DNA from: Paenibacillus sp. FSL R5-0623
Lineage (GTDB): Bacteria; Bacillota; Bacilli; Paenibacillales; Paenibacillaceae
NCBI RefSeq assembly: GCF_037974265.1
Contig: NZ_CP150233.1
Coordinates: forward strand, 6,758,001-6,822,000
Direction of reading: 5' to 3'
Length of the DNA: 64,000 nt
Part shown: piece after piece, positions 34,504 to 43,757 of the stretch
How positions within the stretch are numbered: position 1 is the first letter of the stretch
How the letters are laid out: the number at the start of each line of letters is the position of its first letter
Position numbers and translations under genes: made by a program
Notes under the pieces: model-generated
What the model was told of the DNA's origin: nothing
The model's database searches: none
Seen by the model: the letters and a program-made list of their open reading frames with translations, nothing else

Positions 34504-35949
34504 ATGAGCGAGCAACAATTTAAAGATTATGGACTTGGTGAAGAGATCATAAAAGCGCTGGACAGTCTTGGCTATGAGACACCAACCGAGGTTCAAACTA
34601 AAGTTATTCCGGTAGCACTTGAGAATCAGGATCTTGTGGTCAAATCACAGACAGGTAGTGGTAAAACAGCCGCCTACGGCATTCCGCTCTGCGAGCTGGT
34701 GGATTGGAATGAGAATAAGCCACAGGCTTTGATTCTTACACCGACCCGGGAACTGGCTTTGCAGGTTAACGAAGATATTACGAATATCGGCCGCTTTAAG
34801 CGTATTAAAGCAACCGCACTATACGGACAGTCCCCTTTTCATATCCAAAAAGCGGAGTTAAAACAAAGAACCCACGTGGCTGTTGGTACACCAGGTCGGG
34901 TACTGGATCATATCGAACGCGGCACGCTGCCACTCGAACGGATTGCCTATCTCGTTATTGACGAAGCCGATGAGATGCTGAATATGGGCTTTATCGAGAC
35001 GGTACAGTCCATCATTCAGAAACTGCCGCAGGAGCGAGTAACGATGTTGTTCTCCGCTACGTTCCCTGAAGATGTAGCCAAGCTGTCACGCAAATACATG
35101 AACAAACCGGTGGAGATCGAGATCAAAGCAAGTGGACTGACAACAGCCACGATTGAACATGCTGTGATTAACGTACCCGAGGTGAACAAAACCGCGTTGC
35201 TTCAGGACTTGTTCATTGTAGAAAATCCGGATAGCTGCATCGTGTTCTGCCGTACGCAGGAGAATGTGGATAAACTGTTCCGGGTCATGGCTGACCTTGA
35301 CTACCCAGCAGATCGTATCCATGGTGGTATGGAGCAGGATGAGCGGATTGAAGTGATGAACGCATTCAGACGGGGACAATTCCGTTATCTGATCGCAACG
35401 GATGTAGCCGCACGGGGTATCGATATCACGAATATTACTCATGTCATCAACTACGATATTCCTTTGGAAAAAGAGGGATATGTTCACCGCACAGGCCGTA
35501 CGGGTCGCGCAGGCAAAACAGGTAAAGCCATTACGTTGATTACACCGAAAGATGGCCGACGTCTGGCCGAGATTGAATCCTATATCGGTTTCGAAATTCC
35601 TGTCGTGAAAGCACCTTCTGAAGAAGCTGTGGATCGCCGCAGAGAAGATTTTGAGAAGCGATTGAAGATTGTACCTGAACGTAAAAAGGACAAGCGTGAA
35701 CAGCTGAACCAACAGATCATGAAGCTGAACTTCAACGGAGGCAAGAAGAAGAAACTTCGCGCCGTAGACTTTGTAGGTACCATCGCCAAGCTTGAAGGGG
35801 TAACCGCAGACGACATCGGGATCATTACAATTCTGGATAATGTGACGGATGTAGAGATCCTGAACGGCAAAGGCCCTCTCGTACTGGAGCTTATGCAAAA
35901 CACAACGATCAAAAAGATGCAGCTCAAGGTTCGCAAAGGTCATAAATAG
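34504..35949 (+). CDS. dbpA: DEAD-box ATP-dependent RNA helicase, DbpA/YxiN type
   Basis: 481 residues. Two RecA domains carry Q motif (PTEVQTKVIP), SQTGSGKTAA, PTRELA, TPGRVL, DEADEM, SAT, and HRTGRTGRAG. The C-terminal ~75 residues (KLRAVDFVGTIAKLEGV, IGIITILDNVTDVEILNG) form the DbpA RNA-binding domain that recognises 23S rRNA hairpin 92, so the likely role is large-subunit assembly. AGAGGT precedes the ATG. It is monocistronic, between a long leader and a terminator. Confidence 0.94.
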   Translation: MSEQQFKDYGLGEEIIKALDSLGYETPTEVQTKVIPVALENQDLVVKSQTGSGKTAAYGIPLCELVDWNENKPQALILTPTRELALQVNEDITNIGRFKRIKATALYGQSPFHIQKAELKQRTHVAVGTPGRVLDHIERGTLPLERIAYLVIDEADEMLNMGFIETVQSIIQKLPQERVTMLFSATFPEDVAKLSRKYMNKPVEIEIKASGLTTATIEHAVINVPEVNKTALLQDLFIVENPDSCIVFCRTQENVDKLFRVMADLDYPADRIHGGMEQDERIEVMNAFRRGQFRYLIATDVAARGIDITNITHVINYDIPLEKEGYVHRTGRTGRAGKTGKAITLITPKDGRRLAEIESYIGFEIPVVKAPSEEAVDRRREDFEKRLKIVPERKKDKREQLNQQIMKLNFNGGKKKKLRAVDFVGTIAKLEGVTADDIGIITILDNVTDVEILNGKGPLVLELMQNTTIKKMQLKVRKGHK

Positions 35950-35981
35950 TTTGGCAAACACGGTCAAATAAATAGAAATTC

Positions 35982-36026
35982 AAACAGGGATAGTGGACTC
36001 TTTTCTAAGTCTACCATCCCTGTTTT
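35982..36026. terminator. bidirectional terminator
   Basis: AAACAGGGAT.GT and AC.ATCCCTGTTT arms with T-rich flank, between the convergent helicase and DKNYY genes. Confidence 0.85.
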
Positions 36027-36028
36027 CA

Positions 36029-37441
36029 TTACCTCTTCTTTTTCCGCACTGTACCGCCTTCCACCGTATACCGAAATAACGCATCCTCGGCGCCCCCGAT
36101 ATCATCTGTAACTTGAAATGTCGCTGCATCTCCCGACTTATAAACCCCACCCGTCACAAAGCTGAACACTACACGGTCGTCTTTGCCCCAATATTGATTC
36201 AGCATGACAAATGTACTTCCATTGACACCCTTTACCGTACGGTTGCCATTGGCATTATATAGACCATTCTGATCCGTGGCCCAACTCTGGGGATCGGCAT
36301 CAAATAGATGTGTAAAGCTGGCTCGATCCATATGTTTGTTTGGTTTACCCCATAGATACACATGATCGGTATCCACTGCCCAGCTTCCAGAAGGTGTTAT
36401 TAACTCAAACGTTGCTGCATCTGCCCCCTTGATCATCTGAAGCACATCGTCCGGTTGACCGAAAGGCTGACTTGTCCGAACAACCTCGGCACGGTACACA
36501 TGTTGTTGATCTTTGGAAAGTCCAAGATGCTCCGTTCCGGCAAACACTTCAAACTGCTGAGCATCTGCCTCGTCGACACGGTATCCGTTGTAATACACAT
36601 GATTGCCATCACGACCGAAGGGTCCACCTAGTGACTGGAACGTATCCGGGTCTGCTCCTTTTACAGTACGCCATTGAAAATAAACACGTTCCCGGTCCCG
36701 TGCAAACTGCTCGTCCAACGGTTCAAAGGTAGACCTTTCCGCTCCACGAACAAGGTTTAATACGGCTTTTGCTTCTTGACGATACGTACCGCCCCATTTT
36801 GTTCTATAAAAAATGGACGACGCAGTCTCGTACCAATTGCCTGTTAGCTGCGTAGCGGCCTCTTCACTGTGGGCATAATGTGCATGCCACCAGCCAGGTA
36901 CGTCGGGATGATGTTCTTGCAACCATGCCCTCACCTCATCCTTTCCCCCATTCGCATAACGAAGAGAGCTGGACAGATGGAACAGATGGTCCTTGTCGGT
37001 GCAATAGTCGTGATGAGCAATCACAGCATTCGTATCGATATCCTCAAATAGATGAAAATGCGTGCTGCTCTTTACATATAAATAACGTTGGTCCTGAGCA
37101 AAGTAGGGCGTATCCGGCAGCAATTGAAAGCTACTCGGATCGGAGTCAGGCACGGCCTGATCTTCCAGATAGACGTAATGTGAGTCGCAGCAGTAATCTT
37201 CATCGATCACGCGAAAAGCTTCCGTATCCCGGCTGAACAAACTCGCCTTGTTCTTGCGAGCATTGAACCACCATATTCCCTGATGATCACGGAGATAGGC
37301 GAAAGTCAACCATCCCTTTTGATACGTAGTGATGACTTCAAAATCCTGAGCAGTAATGCCTCCCTTAATCGGAGCGTTCGTTCCATCCACTTCATTATGC
37401 AATATCACCTGAAGGTCTTCATCTACAATAAACTTGTCCAT
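36029..37441 (-). CDS. DKNYY-repeat protein
   Basis: 470 residues without signal peptide. Repeats of the DKNYY type run through it: DKDHLFHLSSS, DRERVYFQWRTVKGADPDTF, DGNHVYYNGYRVDEADAQQF, DTDHVYLWGKPN, each a D.....Y......G.D...F unit. DKNYY proteins are uncharacterised, thought to form beta-propeller- or beta-solenoid-like surfaces. The ATG follows GGAGGG. Function unknown. Confidence 0.85.
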   Translation of the reverse strand: MDKFIVDEDLQVILHNEVDGTNAPIKGGITAQDFEVITTYQKGWLTFAYLRDHQGIWWFNARKNKASLFSRDTEAFRVIDEDYCCDSHYVYLEDQAVPDSDPSSFQLLPDTPYFAQDQRYLYVKSSTHFHLFEDIDTNAVIAHHDYCTDKDHLFHLSSSLRYANGGKDEVRAWLQEHHPDVPGWWHAHYAHSEEAATQLTGNWYETASSIFYRTKWGGTYRQEAKAVLNLVRGAERSTFEPLDEQFARDRERVYFQWRTVKGADPDTFQSLGGPFGRDGNHVYYNGYRVDEADAQQFEVFAGTEHLGLSKDQQHVYRAEVVRTSQPFGQPDDVLQMIKGADAATFELITPSGSWAVDTDHVYLWGKPNKHMDRASFTHLFDADPQSWATDQNGLYNANGNRTVKGVNGSTFVMLNQYWGKDDRVVFSFVTGGVYKSGDAATFQVTDDIGGAEDALFRYTVEGGTVRKKKR

Positions 37442-37640
37442 GACGGTTCACCCTCCAACCCTGTTGTGAAATCAGTCTCTCCTCATTTTAGCGCGTGTAC
37501 CTGATCCTCTCTACATCATCGTACTTGATATTTAGCAACATTTCCTCCGCTCTCACCGCTCAATCCCGAGGAGATGAAGGTTTGTTCAGTAATGGATGGA
37601 TTGTTCACTTGAAAAAGAGTCTAGCCCAACTACAATATAA

Positions 37641-37655
37641 ATGAAAGCGCTACAT
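37641..37655 (+). promoter_or_regulatory. cre-like AGCGCT site before GH43 gene
   Basis: ATGAAAGCGCTACAT; its reverse complement ATGTA-GCGCTTTCAT matches the TGTAAGCGCTTTCA form with one base missing. Compare sites before the xylanase and PL4 genes. Confidence 0.4.
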
Positions 37656-37686
37656 TATATCTGATATCTTTCGGGAGGTGTATGTA

Positions 37687-38655
37687 ATGGGTAACAGGAA
37701 AGCCATCTGGTTTCTGGTCTTTGCACTCACGTTCACCCTGTTTGGACTTCATCCTGAACGAACAAGCGCAGCAAGTGTCACGATAACCAATGGCACCGAT
37801 TGGCTCGACACCGCAGGTAATCCCATTCATGCGAACAGTGGCAACATTCTGCAGGTAGGCTCGACGTATTATCTGTACGGTGAACATGCGGTGGGCGGCA
37901 GGTTCGACAGCGTGAACGTCTACACCTCCACCGATCTGAAGAACTGGACTTTCAGCAATGCCATTCTGACAAAAGATTCCGCAACCGAGCTGGCCTCCAG
38001 TAAGATCGAACGTCCCAAAGTCATCTATAACGCCTCCACCAACCAGTATGTACTCTGGGCACACTACGAGAACGGTACGGATTACATCCTTGGGCGTGTA
38101 GCGGTCGCAACAAGCAATACTCCAAATGGCAAATTCACCTATGAGGGCAGCTTCCGCCCACTCAATTATGAATCCCGTGACATGACCGTCTTTGTTGATA
38201 CCGATGGCACAGGTTATCTGGTTACCGCTTCACGCAAGAATGGCGGCGCCAATGATACGATGGCTATTTTCAAAATGAATTCAAGTTACACCGGAGTACA
38301 ATCCTTCGAGGGCTGGCTGTTCGAGAACGCCTACCGTGAAGCACCTGCCGTTGTGAAAAAGGGAAACCGCTACTACCTCTTCACCTCCCAAGCCGCTGGC
38401 TGGTATCCGAATCAGGGTGCTTACGCTACAGCCACTTCCATGACAGGTCCATGGACTGCGCTTACGCCATATGGCAATCCATCTGCCTTTGGTTCGCAGA
38501 TTCATGATATTGCCACGATTACAGGCAGCAACACCACATCCTACATCTACATGGGGGATCGCTGGAATCCGATGAATCTTGGAGAGCACAAACATATCTG
38601 GCTGCCGCTAACCTTGAATGATTCGAAATGGAACAGCATCACTGGAGTGGTATAA
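37687..38655 (+). CDS. glycoside hydrolase family 43 catalytic part (frameshifted gene, 5' segment)
   Basis: About 322 residues: signal peptide (ending ERTSAAS) and a five-bladed GH43 propeller. NPIHANSGNILQVGSTYYLY, SKIERPKVIYN, YESRDMTVFVDTDG and the acid residue in YREAPAVVKK resemble subfamily 24, exo-beta-1,3-galactanases, where the usual base Asp is absent. The frame stops at 38655 just as the next frame takes over with the missing C-terminal modules, so this is one gene broken by a +1 shift near 38632-38650. ATG 37687 follows GGGAGG by eight bases. The propeller itself is nearly complete. Confidence 0.82.
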   Translation: MGNRKAIWFLVFALTFTLFGLHPERTSAASVTITNGTDWLDTAGNPIHANSGNILQVGSTYYLYGEHAVGGRFDSVNVYTSTDLKNWTFSNAILTKDSATELASSKIERPKVIYNASTNQYVLWAHYENGTDYILGRVAVATSNTPNGKFTYEGSFRPLNYESRDMTVFVDTDGTGYLVTASRKNGGANDTMAIFKMNSSYTGVQSFEGWLFENAYREAPAVVKKGNRYYLFTSQAAGWYPNQGAYATATSMTGPWTALTPYGNPSAFGSQIHDIATITGSNTTSYIYMGDRWNPMNLGEHKHIWLPLTLNDSKWNSITGVV

Positions 38656-39556
38656 AACTTGGAATATCGACGCAGTAACGGGTGCGGTAACACCTCCTGC
38701 TCTCGTCAACCATGCACAAGGTAAAACAGCTACCGCCATCTCCACAGCCTCCGGATCGTCTGCATCCAACGTCAATGATGGCAACTACCAGACTTCATGG
38801 GTAGCTTCCTCCAATAGCTGGCCTGCCTGGTGGCAGGTGGACTTCGGCGCACCGAAGACGATCACCGAGATCGATACGTCCTGGTTTATGTATAAAGGTT
38901 CCGAAGGGTACTACAAATACAAAATTGAAATTAGCAACGATGGTGTCAATTACTCCACCTTGGATCGCACCAACAATCTGACCTATGGTTTCACCACGGA
39001 TGCTGTGTATTTCACCGCCCGTTATGTACGGATCAATATGGTGAACGCGGTCTTGTGGAATAATCCGGGGAACTGGTACACCCCAACCCTGCACGAGGTC
39101 AAAATGTTGGGTCCTGCAACACCGGAAGCCACAGGTTACAGCCGGTTCAGTTCGCACAACGTTCCGGATCGATACATCCGTCATGCCAATTACACCGCTC
39201 GCGTGGATTCCAACGTCTCCCCTGTTCTGGATTCCCAGTTCCGCGTCGTACCGGGTCTTGCCAGCTCCACAGGAATCTCGCTTGAGTCCATTAACTTCCC
39301 AGGCTACTTTCTGAAGCGTAATGCCAGCAACAAAATTGTACTTGAAGCTTACGCCAACACCGCCGCCTATAAGGGAGATGCTACGTTCCTAAGCAGTCCT
39401 GGTTGGGCTGATAGCACCAAAGTATCCCTTCAATCGTACAGTCAGCCCGGATATTACATCCGGCATTATGATTACGTGTTACAGCTCGATGCCATCAACC
39501 CTTCCAGCAGCTCAACGGTGAAGAGTGACGCTACGTTTGGGCGAACCAATTTCTAA
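38618..39556 (+). pseudogene. C-terminal CBM32-like and AbfB modules of the GH43 protein (frameshifted 3' segment)
   Basis: 312 codons open in the frame one base later than the GH43 segment. SLEWYKTWNIDAVTG completes the propeller end; an F5/8-type C (CBM32-like) domain follows (SASNVNDGNYQTSW, WWQVDFGAPKTITEID, YKIEISNDGVNYSTL; about 30-165), then an AbfB/CBM42 beta-trefoil (YSRFSSHNVPDRYIRHANYT, SLESINFPGYFLKR, GYYIRHYDYVLQLDA). No ribosome site precedes its first ATG, so it is not an independent gene. Dropping one base near 38640 fuses both frames as KWNS-SLEWYKTW. Confidence 0.8.
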
Positions 39557-39623
39557 ACAAATAAATAAACTGGATGATAATAGGATGAACTGAATGTTGA
39601 ACACCAAAATTTACGTTGTAACC

Positions 39624-39673
39624 AAAAAAGGCCACTTCTTCAGAAGAACAGAAACTTCTGAGAAGCGGCCTTT
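39624..39673. terminator. bidirectional terminator
   Basis: AAAGGCCACTTCTTCAGAAG and CTTCTGAGAAGCGGCCTTT form a long stem with six U's on the minus strand. It serves the convergent GH43 and lipoprotein genes. Confidence 0.87.
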
Positions 39674-39724
39674 CTTGGGCTGCGGACGAACCAAAGAGCA
39701 GGTTTTTGCCAGATAAAACATACA

Positions 39725-40318
39725 CTATAGTGAATTATTGATGATATCTGCGAATGCATCCCTATTGTACGTATCATCCTGAATGCGCCATTCTCCCTGA
39801 TCCTGCAAAAAGGTGATATCACCCGATAACGGAATGGACTTGAACTCCTTGCCGTTCTCGTCTGTAAATTTCAGATCGAGCGTGTATTCCACCAGAATCC
39901 AGTCGCTCTTGCTGTCTTTGATCTTGGTTTGTATATTTTCAGGATGCAGCTTCGCTTGTTCGATGTGTGCAACCTGAAGAGGTAAGACAATATATCGATT
40001 AGCCATGTAAGCCTCATAATTCTTGGAGGTTAGGAATGGCTTCATGGTCTCTCCTTTGGCCAATAACCCATCCATCTCTAATGTATCATCATAGTCCTTA
40101 CCATCCACGGTGAGTTCTGTTGTCTTATAATCCAGTGACATTTCGAGCGCCTGTTGCTGCTCCTCCGCTGTCGCCTTCTGATCACTCACATCATTCGGCT
40201 GTTCCGTTACTGGTGGAGTGACAGGTTCAGTGTTTTCCGCTGTTTCAGAAGGCGTACACCCCATGAACATGGCGGCGGAAAGAAATAATATACCCATCAC
40301 ATATGCCAACTTGCGCAT
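39725..40318 (-). CDS. putative lipoprotein
   Basis: 197 residues. Signal peptide with lipobox MFMGC, then a Thr/Pro/Glu linker (about 22-60) and a globular domain (TTELTVDGKDYDDTLEMDG, WILVEYTLDLKFTDENGKE, QDQGEWRIQDDTYN) resembling small NTF2-like or SnoaL-type lipoproteins; no family is certain. GGGAGGG precedes the ATG. Monocistronic. Confidence 0.8.
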   Translation of the reverse strand: MRKLAYVMGILFLSAAMFMGCTPSETAENTEPVTPPVTEQPNDVSDQKATAEEQQQALEMSLDYKTTELTVDGKDYDDTLEMDGLLAKGETMKPFLTSKNYEAYMANRYIVLPLQVAHIEQAKLHPENIQTKIKDSKSDWILVEYTLDLKFTDENGKEFKSIPLSGDITFLQDQGEWRIQDDTYNRDAFADIINNSL

Positions 40319-40487
40319 GGTTAATCCCTCCCTTTCTCGTCAGTATTACTCTCAATTATCCCTTCAATAGGATATAATGTCCAGTTATTGGGCACATCTG
40401 AACAGACATCCAGTGAATTAAATCCATTGGGTGTCATCTTCATCATAGATTGTGTTATAGTCATCGGGAAGTGATTTGGAGGAGATA

Positions 40488-40566
40488 ATGATGATGATCA
40501 AAATTACAACTGGACCAACTCTCGAAGGATAGCGCCTGCGGGTCCAATAACTGCGTGTTTCCTTCA
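40488..40566 (+). pseudogene. remnant of a YbjQ-like (DUF74) gene start
   Basis: Strong GGAGGAG precedes ATG ATG ATG, giving MMMIKITTGPTLEG then TAG, RLRVQ, TAA, LRVS. The pattern TTGPTLEG.R...YL.VV is the N-terminus of YbjQ-family proteins, so this looks like a decayed start with two in-frame stops. It is in frame with, and just before, the acetyltransferase gene. It could instead act as a 14-codon leader peptide. Confidence 0.45.
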
Positions 40567-40586
40567 ACAATGAAGGTGTGAAAGCT

Positions 40587-41447
40587 ATGTCAACTTATCA
40601 AGTCATTCCTATGATCTATGATTCCAAGGAACAGATTGATGCTATTATTTTGCTCGAACAACAATGTAAACAACTGGATTCCGTCCATCTAAAGGCAGAC
40701 CTTGACCATATCAGCAAAAAAGACGGAGACCATGCACTCCTCTGTTATCGCTACGGTGATTTGGTAGGACTGCTCAGTTGGTATCCATCCGACGGCGTAA
40801 CCGGGAATATTAATGCCATAGTACACCCAGATTTTCGTCGCCAAGGTGTGTTCGGCAGCCTACTGAAAAGGGCCATCCTGGATATGAAACCACGGGGGAT
40901 CAACCAACTCAGTTATCGCGTTCCTCAGGGCTTATCTCCGGGCCTTCTCACTGCCCAATCCCTTGGAGCCATTTATGATCGTGCAGAGTACTCGATGCAA
41001 CTTGTGAATGAGGTCCTTTCGGTTGTGGAGCCGCCTGAACTAACGTTGTCCGTGGCAGAAACCAAGGATATGGAGTTTATGGTCACTTGCTCCTCCCAAG
41101 CCTTTGGAGATTCGGAGGACTGGACACGCGAGTACTTTATGCAAACAAATGAACCCAGCCGAGTCACCTATATTGCATGGCAGAATCAAATGCCTGTTGG
41201 GCTGGTACGGGTCAACTCCATTAATGCAACAACCGCATTTATTCATAACTTCTGTATCTTGCCTGCTTATCAGGGACAGAAACTGGGGCGCACTGCGCTT
41301 AGCATCCTGGTTGATCTCCTAAGGAAACAAAGTTACACAGATATTCGCCTATCCGTTGTTACCGAGAACAAACGCGCTTTGAATCTGTACCGCAGTGTTG
41401 GTTTTGAAGTGAATTCTGAGTATCACTATTTCAACGGTAGTTTATAA
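40587..41447 (+). CDS. GNAT-family acetyltransferase, two-domain
   Basis: About 286 residues with two GNAT folds. The first has NAIVHPDFRRQGVFGSLLKRA (acetyl-CoA loop), the second HNFCILPAYQGQKLGRTAL and ends NKRALNLYRSVGFEV. Tandem-GNAT proteins acetylate amines of small molecules or proteins; the acceptor is unknown. The ATG at 40587 follows AAGGTG; an in-frame GTG at 40578 lies inside that site. Confidence 0.9.
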   Translation: MSTYQVIPMIYDSKEQIDAIILLEQQCKQLDSVHLKADLDHISKKDGDHALLCYRYGDLVGLLSWYPSDGVTGNINAIVHPDFRRQGVFGSLLKRAILDMKPRGINQLSYRVPQGLSPGLLTAQSLGAIYDRAEYSMQLVNEVLSVVEPPELTLSVAETKDMEFMVTCSSQAFGDSEDWTREYFMQTNEPSRVTYIAWQNQMPVGLVRVNSINATTAFIHNFCILPAYQGQKLGRTALSILVDLLRKQSYTDIRLSVVTENKRALNLYRSVGFEVNSEYHYFNGSL

Positions 41448-41455
41448 AAGGCAGT

Positions 41456-41500
41456 GGAGAGAGAGATCGTTTTCCGCAAAGGGAGACGGTCTCTCTCTTT
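41456..41500. terminator. bidirectional terminator between acetyltransferase genes
   Basis: GAGAGAGATCGT and ACGGTCTCTCTC arms followed by a T-rich run. Confidence 0.7.
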
Positions 41501-42053
41501 ATATGTTGGAGAATTGGAAAACCAATTTATAGCCATCAAACGTATGCCCGTACATTTCCCGATAGTTACCTTTGGTATAATTAGCCACTGTTTTTCGCCA
41601 GAAAGATTGGCCAATCTTATTTTTTTCCGATGGATTGGTGAACAACTCCCAGTTTCCTCTAAACATGCCGAAGATCATCGATGCCACGTGTTCCGCAACA
41701 CCTACACCTCGAAACGGCTGCATCAGAAAGAAGTCATGTACAAAGAAATTCGTGCCTTGTGAACAATATGGCGGAGTAGCTATGAACGCAAAACCTGCCG
41801 GTATGCCATCCACAATCATGAGGAACGGATAAAGACACTCCCGTTTTTCCCACCAAATGTTCTGTACATCATACTGATCCTGTAACGTTTTGTAATCAGG
41901 ACTTGGCTCAAAAATGCCATGTTCGTTCGGGGTGTGCTCTCCACCCAGACCATAATGTCCGGATAGATCATGAAGGTATAGCGGGTACATATTTTTAATC
42001 ACATACGCCTCGTCTTTATTCGTTAATTTCACTTCTATATTCATATTATTCAT
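41499..42053 (-). CDS. GNAT-family acetyltransferase
   Basis: About 184 residues. The N-terminal MNIEVKLTNKDEAYVIKNMYPLYLHDL and the acetyl-CoA segment FFLMQPFRGVGVAEHVA (R..G.G.A pattern) identify a GNAT. FQFSNI ends the protein. Substrate unknown. The ATG at 42053 is preferred (AAGG nine bases ahead); other starts at 42062 (TTG) and 42044 are possible. Confidence 0.85.
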   Translation of the reverse strand: MNNMNIEVKLTNKDEAYVIKNMYPLYLHDLSGHYGLGGEHTPNEHGIFEPSPDYKTLQDQYDVQNIWWEKRECLYPFLMIVDGIPAGFAFIATPPYCSQGTNFFVHDFFLMQPFRGVGVAEHVASMIFGMFRGNWELFTNPSEKNKIGQSFWRKTVANYTKGNYREMYGHTFDGYKLVFQFSNI

Positions 42054-42238
42054 ATTCACCAACCTTACCAGATGATTTTAAGGAGTTACTTCATGAACTC
42101 TCACCGCATAACCTTCTACCGTCAAATGAATTGTACGCGTAATTAACAACCTCGAATATGTAAAAAAGCTTTAATAACCATTCTTTATTCTTACAGGAAA
42201 AAGCCACATTCGATTGCTCGAACATGGCTTCTATAGTT

Positions 42239-42508
42239 TCATCCCTTTTTGCAATACACAATTTTCTTGATGCTATCGATGGATAAGCAGTATTGGTCCG
42301 CAAGCTGATCGATGGTTGTTCCCGCAGCAAAAAGCTGGCGGATCTCGTCGTTCCGATCCTGGACAATCCTTCTGCCACCCGAGTTCTCGCCCCACTTCTT
42401 GTGGGCATCCTTGGGCCTCGGGATGTAGATCAGACCTCCGGGGATATGACGCTGTATTTCTCTGAGCAATTCTTCCGGGAAGATTGTATCCGCATTAATA
42501 TATTTCAC
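42239..42508 (-). CDS. CD3324-family DNA-binding-like protein
   Basis: 89 residues starting at GTG 42508, with AAGGAG nine bases ahead. KYINADTIFPEELLREIQRH, GGLIYIPRPKDAHKKWGE and LADQYCLSIDSIKKIVYCK match the CD3324 family of small Bacillota proteins, whose C-terminal half looks like a helix-turn-helix. Probably a small regulator; the target is unknown. The frame is open upstream to 42568 without a ribosome site. Confidence 0.85.
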   Translation of the reverse strand: MKYINADTIFPEELLREIQRHIPGGLIYIPRPKDAHKKWGENSGGRRIVQDRNDEIRQLFAAGTTIDQLADQYCLSIDSIKKIVYCKKG

Positions 42509-42602
42509 GTTGCTCCACTCCTTAAAAGTTAGAATCTTTAAGGCAGCAGAGTCGTACAATGAACGCATTGGATATGCACTATAGTGATATGGCGGAAATG
42601 GA

Positions 42603-42669
42603 TTTCACGCTCTATACAAACAACCGCCGTTGTTCATCGCATGGACTCTGCATAGAGCGGATCGTGAAA
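42603..42669. repeat. inverted repeat upstream of CD3324-family gene
   Basis: TTTCACG.CTCTAT and ATAGAG...CGTGAAA are inverted about 35 bases apart in the gap between the CD3324 gene and the WYL regulator. Role unknown; no gene seen in 42509-42773. Confidence 0.4.
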
Positions 42670-42773
42670 CTTCTTATGAATCGAATCATGGTAGCCCCCC
42701 ATTCAGTTCAGTCAAGATCAGGTTACTTAAGATGGTACTCCTATATCTTCCATGTCAGAACCTTTATATCCTT

Positions 42774-43682
42774 CTACTCGTTGATATATTGGCTTACACT
42801 CCGTCCAAGCAATTCTCTAACCTGCTGCTTCAACTCAGGTGGTGAGATCACCTTCACTTCCGGCCCATAGGAGAGTAACTTTCGCGCTGTAAAAGAAAAC
42901 TCCTCGGGCGGAACAAGTCCGCGCCACTCATGGCCTTCAACCGACTTGAACAACACATCTGACGCAGCAATCCTTGCTCCAAATTCCGTGAATTGCAGCA
43001 CCACTTCTACGCTCGCTCTGCCTTCTTTGGCATCTAACCACGCTTTCAGACTTGGAACAGATTCATCCACCGAATCCGTAACAGCCAACTGCTGCATGCG
43101 ATCCACCCGATACAACAATACGCGATCCTTATTCCGGGCTGGCATGTACCAATGTCCCTGCTCATAGTAGATGCCATAGGGGAAGACCTGGACTTTTTTA
43201 GGACCACTGCGGGCATGATACATAAACTCGATTTCTCTCTTTTCTACTGCCGCACCCAATATCTCAGTTGTTAATGGCTCCGCATGCTCACCAGGATGCT
43301 GGACAAAGGTTATATGCTCTCTCATTCGCATAATCAGATCCTGTACATCTTCGGGCAAAGTAGAGAAATACTGCTCAGCTAGATGCTCACGCATTGATCC
43401 ATACGGAAAATCCGGGACTTGCTGTAGATATTCCAGCATCATAAACAGCCCTAATGCCTCCTGCTGTGTCAGTTGAAGAGGTGGCAAAATCCGATTGGGC
43501 AACACCCGATATCCTCCGTTCACGCCAACTTCTGTGTACAAAGGAAAACCCAGCGCCTGCAATGCATCCAGATCTCGCTGGATCGTACGAACCGAAACGT
43601 CGAACCGTTCTGCCAGTTCCCGGGCAGTGAACTTCTGTCTGGAATCCATGAGACGCATAATAGCCAGCTTCCGATGATTCAT
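42774..43682 (-). CDS. WYL-domain transcriptional regulator (YobV/DeoR-like)
   Basis: 302 residues. N-terminal winged helix (TARELAERFDVSVRTIQRDL, about 18-60), NGGYRVLPNR, then a WYL domain (YYEQGHWYMPARNKDRVLLY, about 180-200) and C-terminal WCX extension. Such proteins repress or activate neighbouring genes in response to nucleic-acid-like or other ligands. It is divergent from the DHFR-like gene, with a TAACTACG palindrome between them as the likely operator. Confidence 0.9.
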   Translation of the reverse strand: MNHRKLAIMRLMDSRQKFTARELAERFDVSVRTIQRDLDALQALGFPLYTEVGVNGGYRVLPNRILPPLQLTQQEALGLFMMLEYLQQVPDFPYGSMREHLAEQYFSTLPEDVQDLIMRMREHITFVQHPGEHAEPLTTEILGAAVEKREIEFMYHARSGPKKVQVFPYGIYYEQGHWYMPARNKDRVLLYRVDRMQQLAVTDSVDESVPSLKAWLDAKEGRASVEVVLQFTEFGARIAASDVLFKSVEGHEWRGLVPPEEFSFTARKLLSYGPEVKVISPPELKQQVRELLGRSVSQYINE

Positions 43683-43693
43683 ATATTCAACAT

Positions 43694-43720
43694 CCTAACT
43701 ACGTCAATTTTTGTCGTAGT
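43694..43720. promoter_or_regulatory. TAACTACG inverted repeat, candidate operator
   Basis: TAACTACG-N11-CGTAGTTA with perfect 8-bp arms in the 75-base divergent gap; likely bound by the WYL regulator. Confidence 0.6.
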
Positions 43721-43757
43721 TAAAGTGTATCATACATTGTAGAAGGGAGCGATGAAC

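Noticed and set aside
35086..35967. 293-codon frame antisense to the DbpA helicase
   Set aside because: Helicase motifs on the other strand are unambiguous; this frame is Cys/Phe/His-rich.
42559..42870. 103-codon plus-strand frame between CD3324 and WYL genes
   Set aside because: Runs into the WYL gene on the other strand and lacks a ribosome site.
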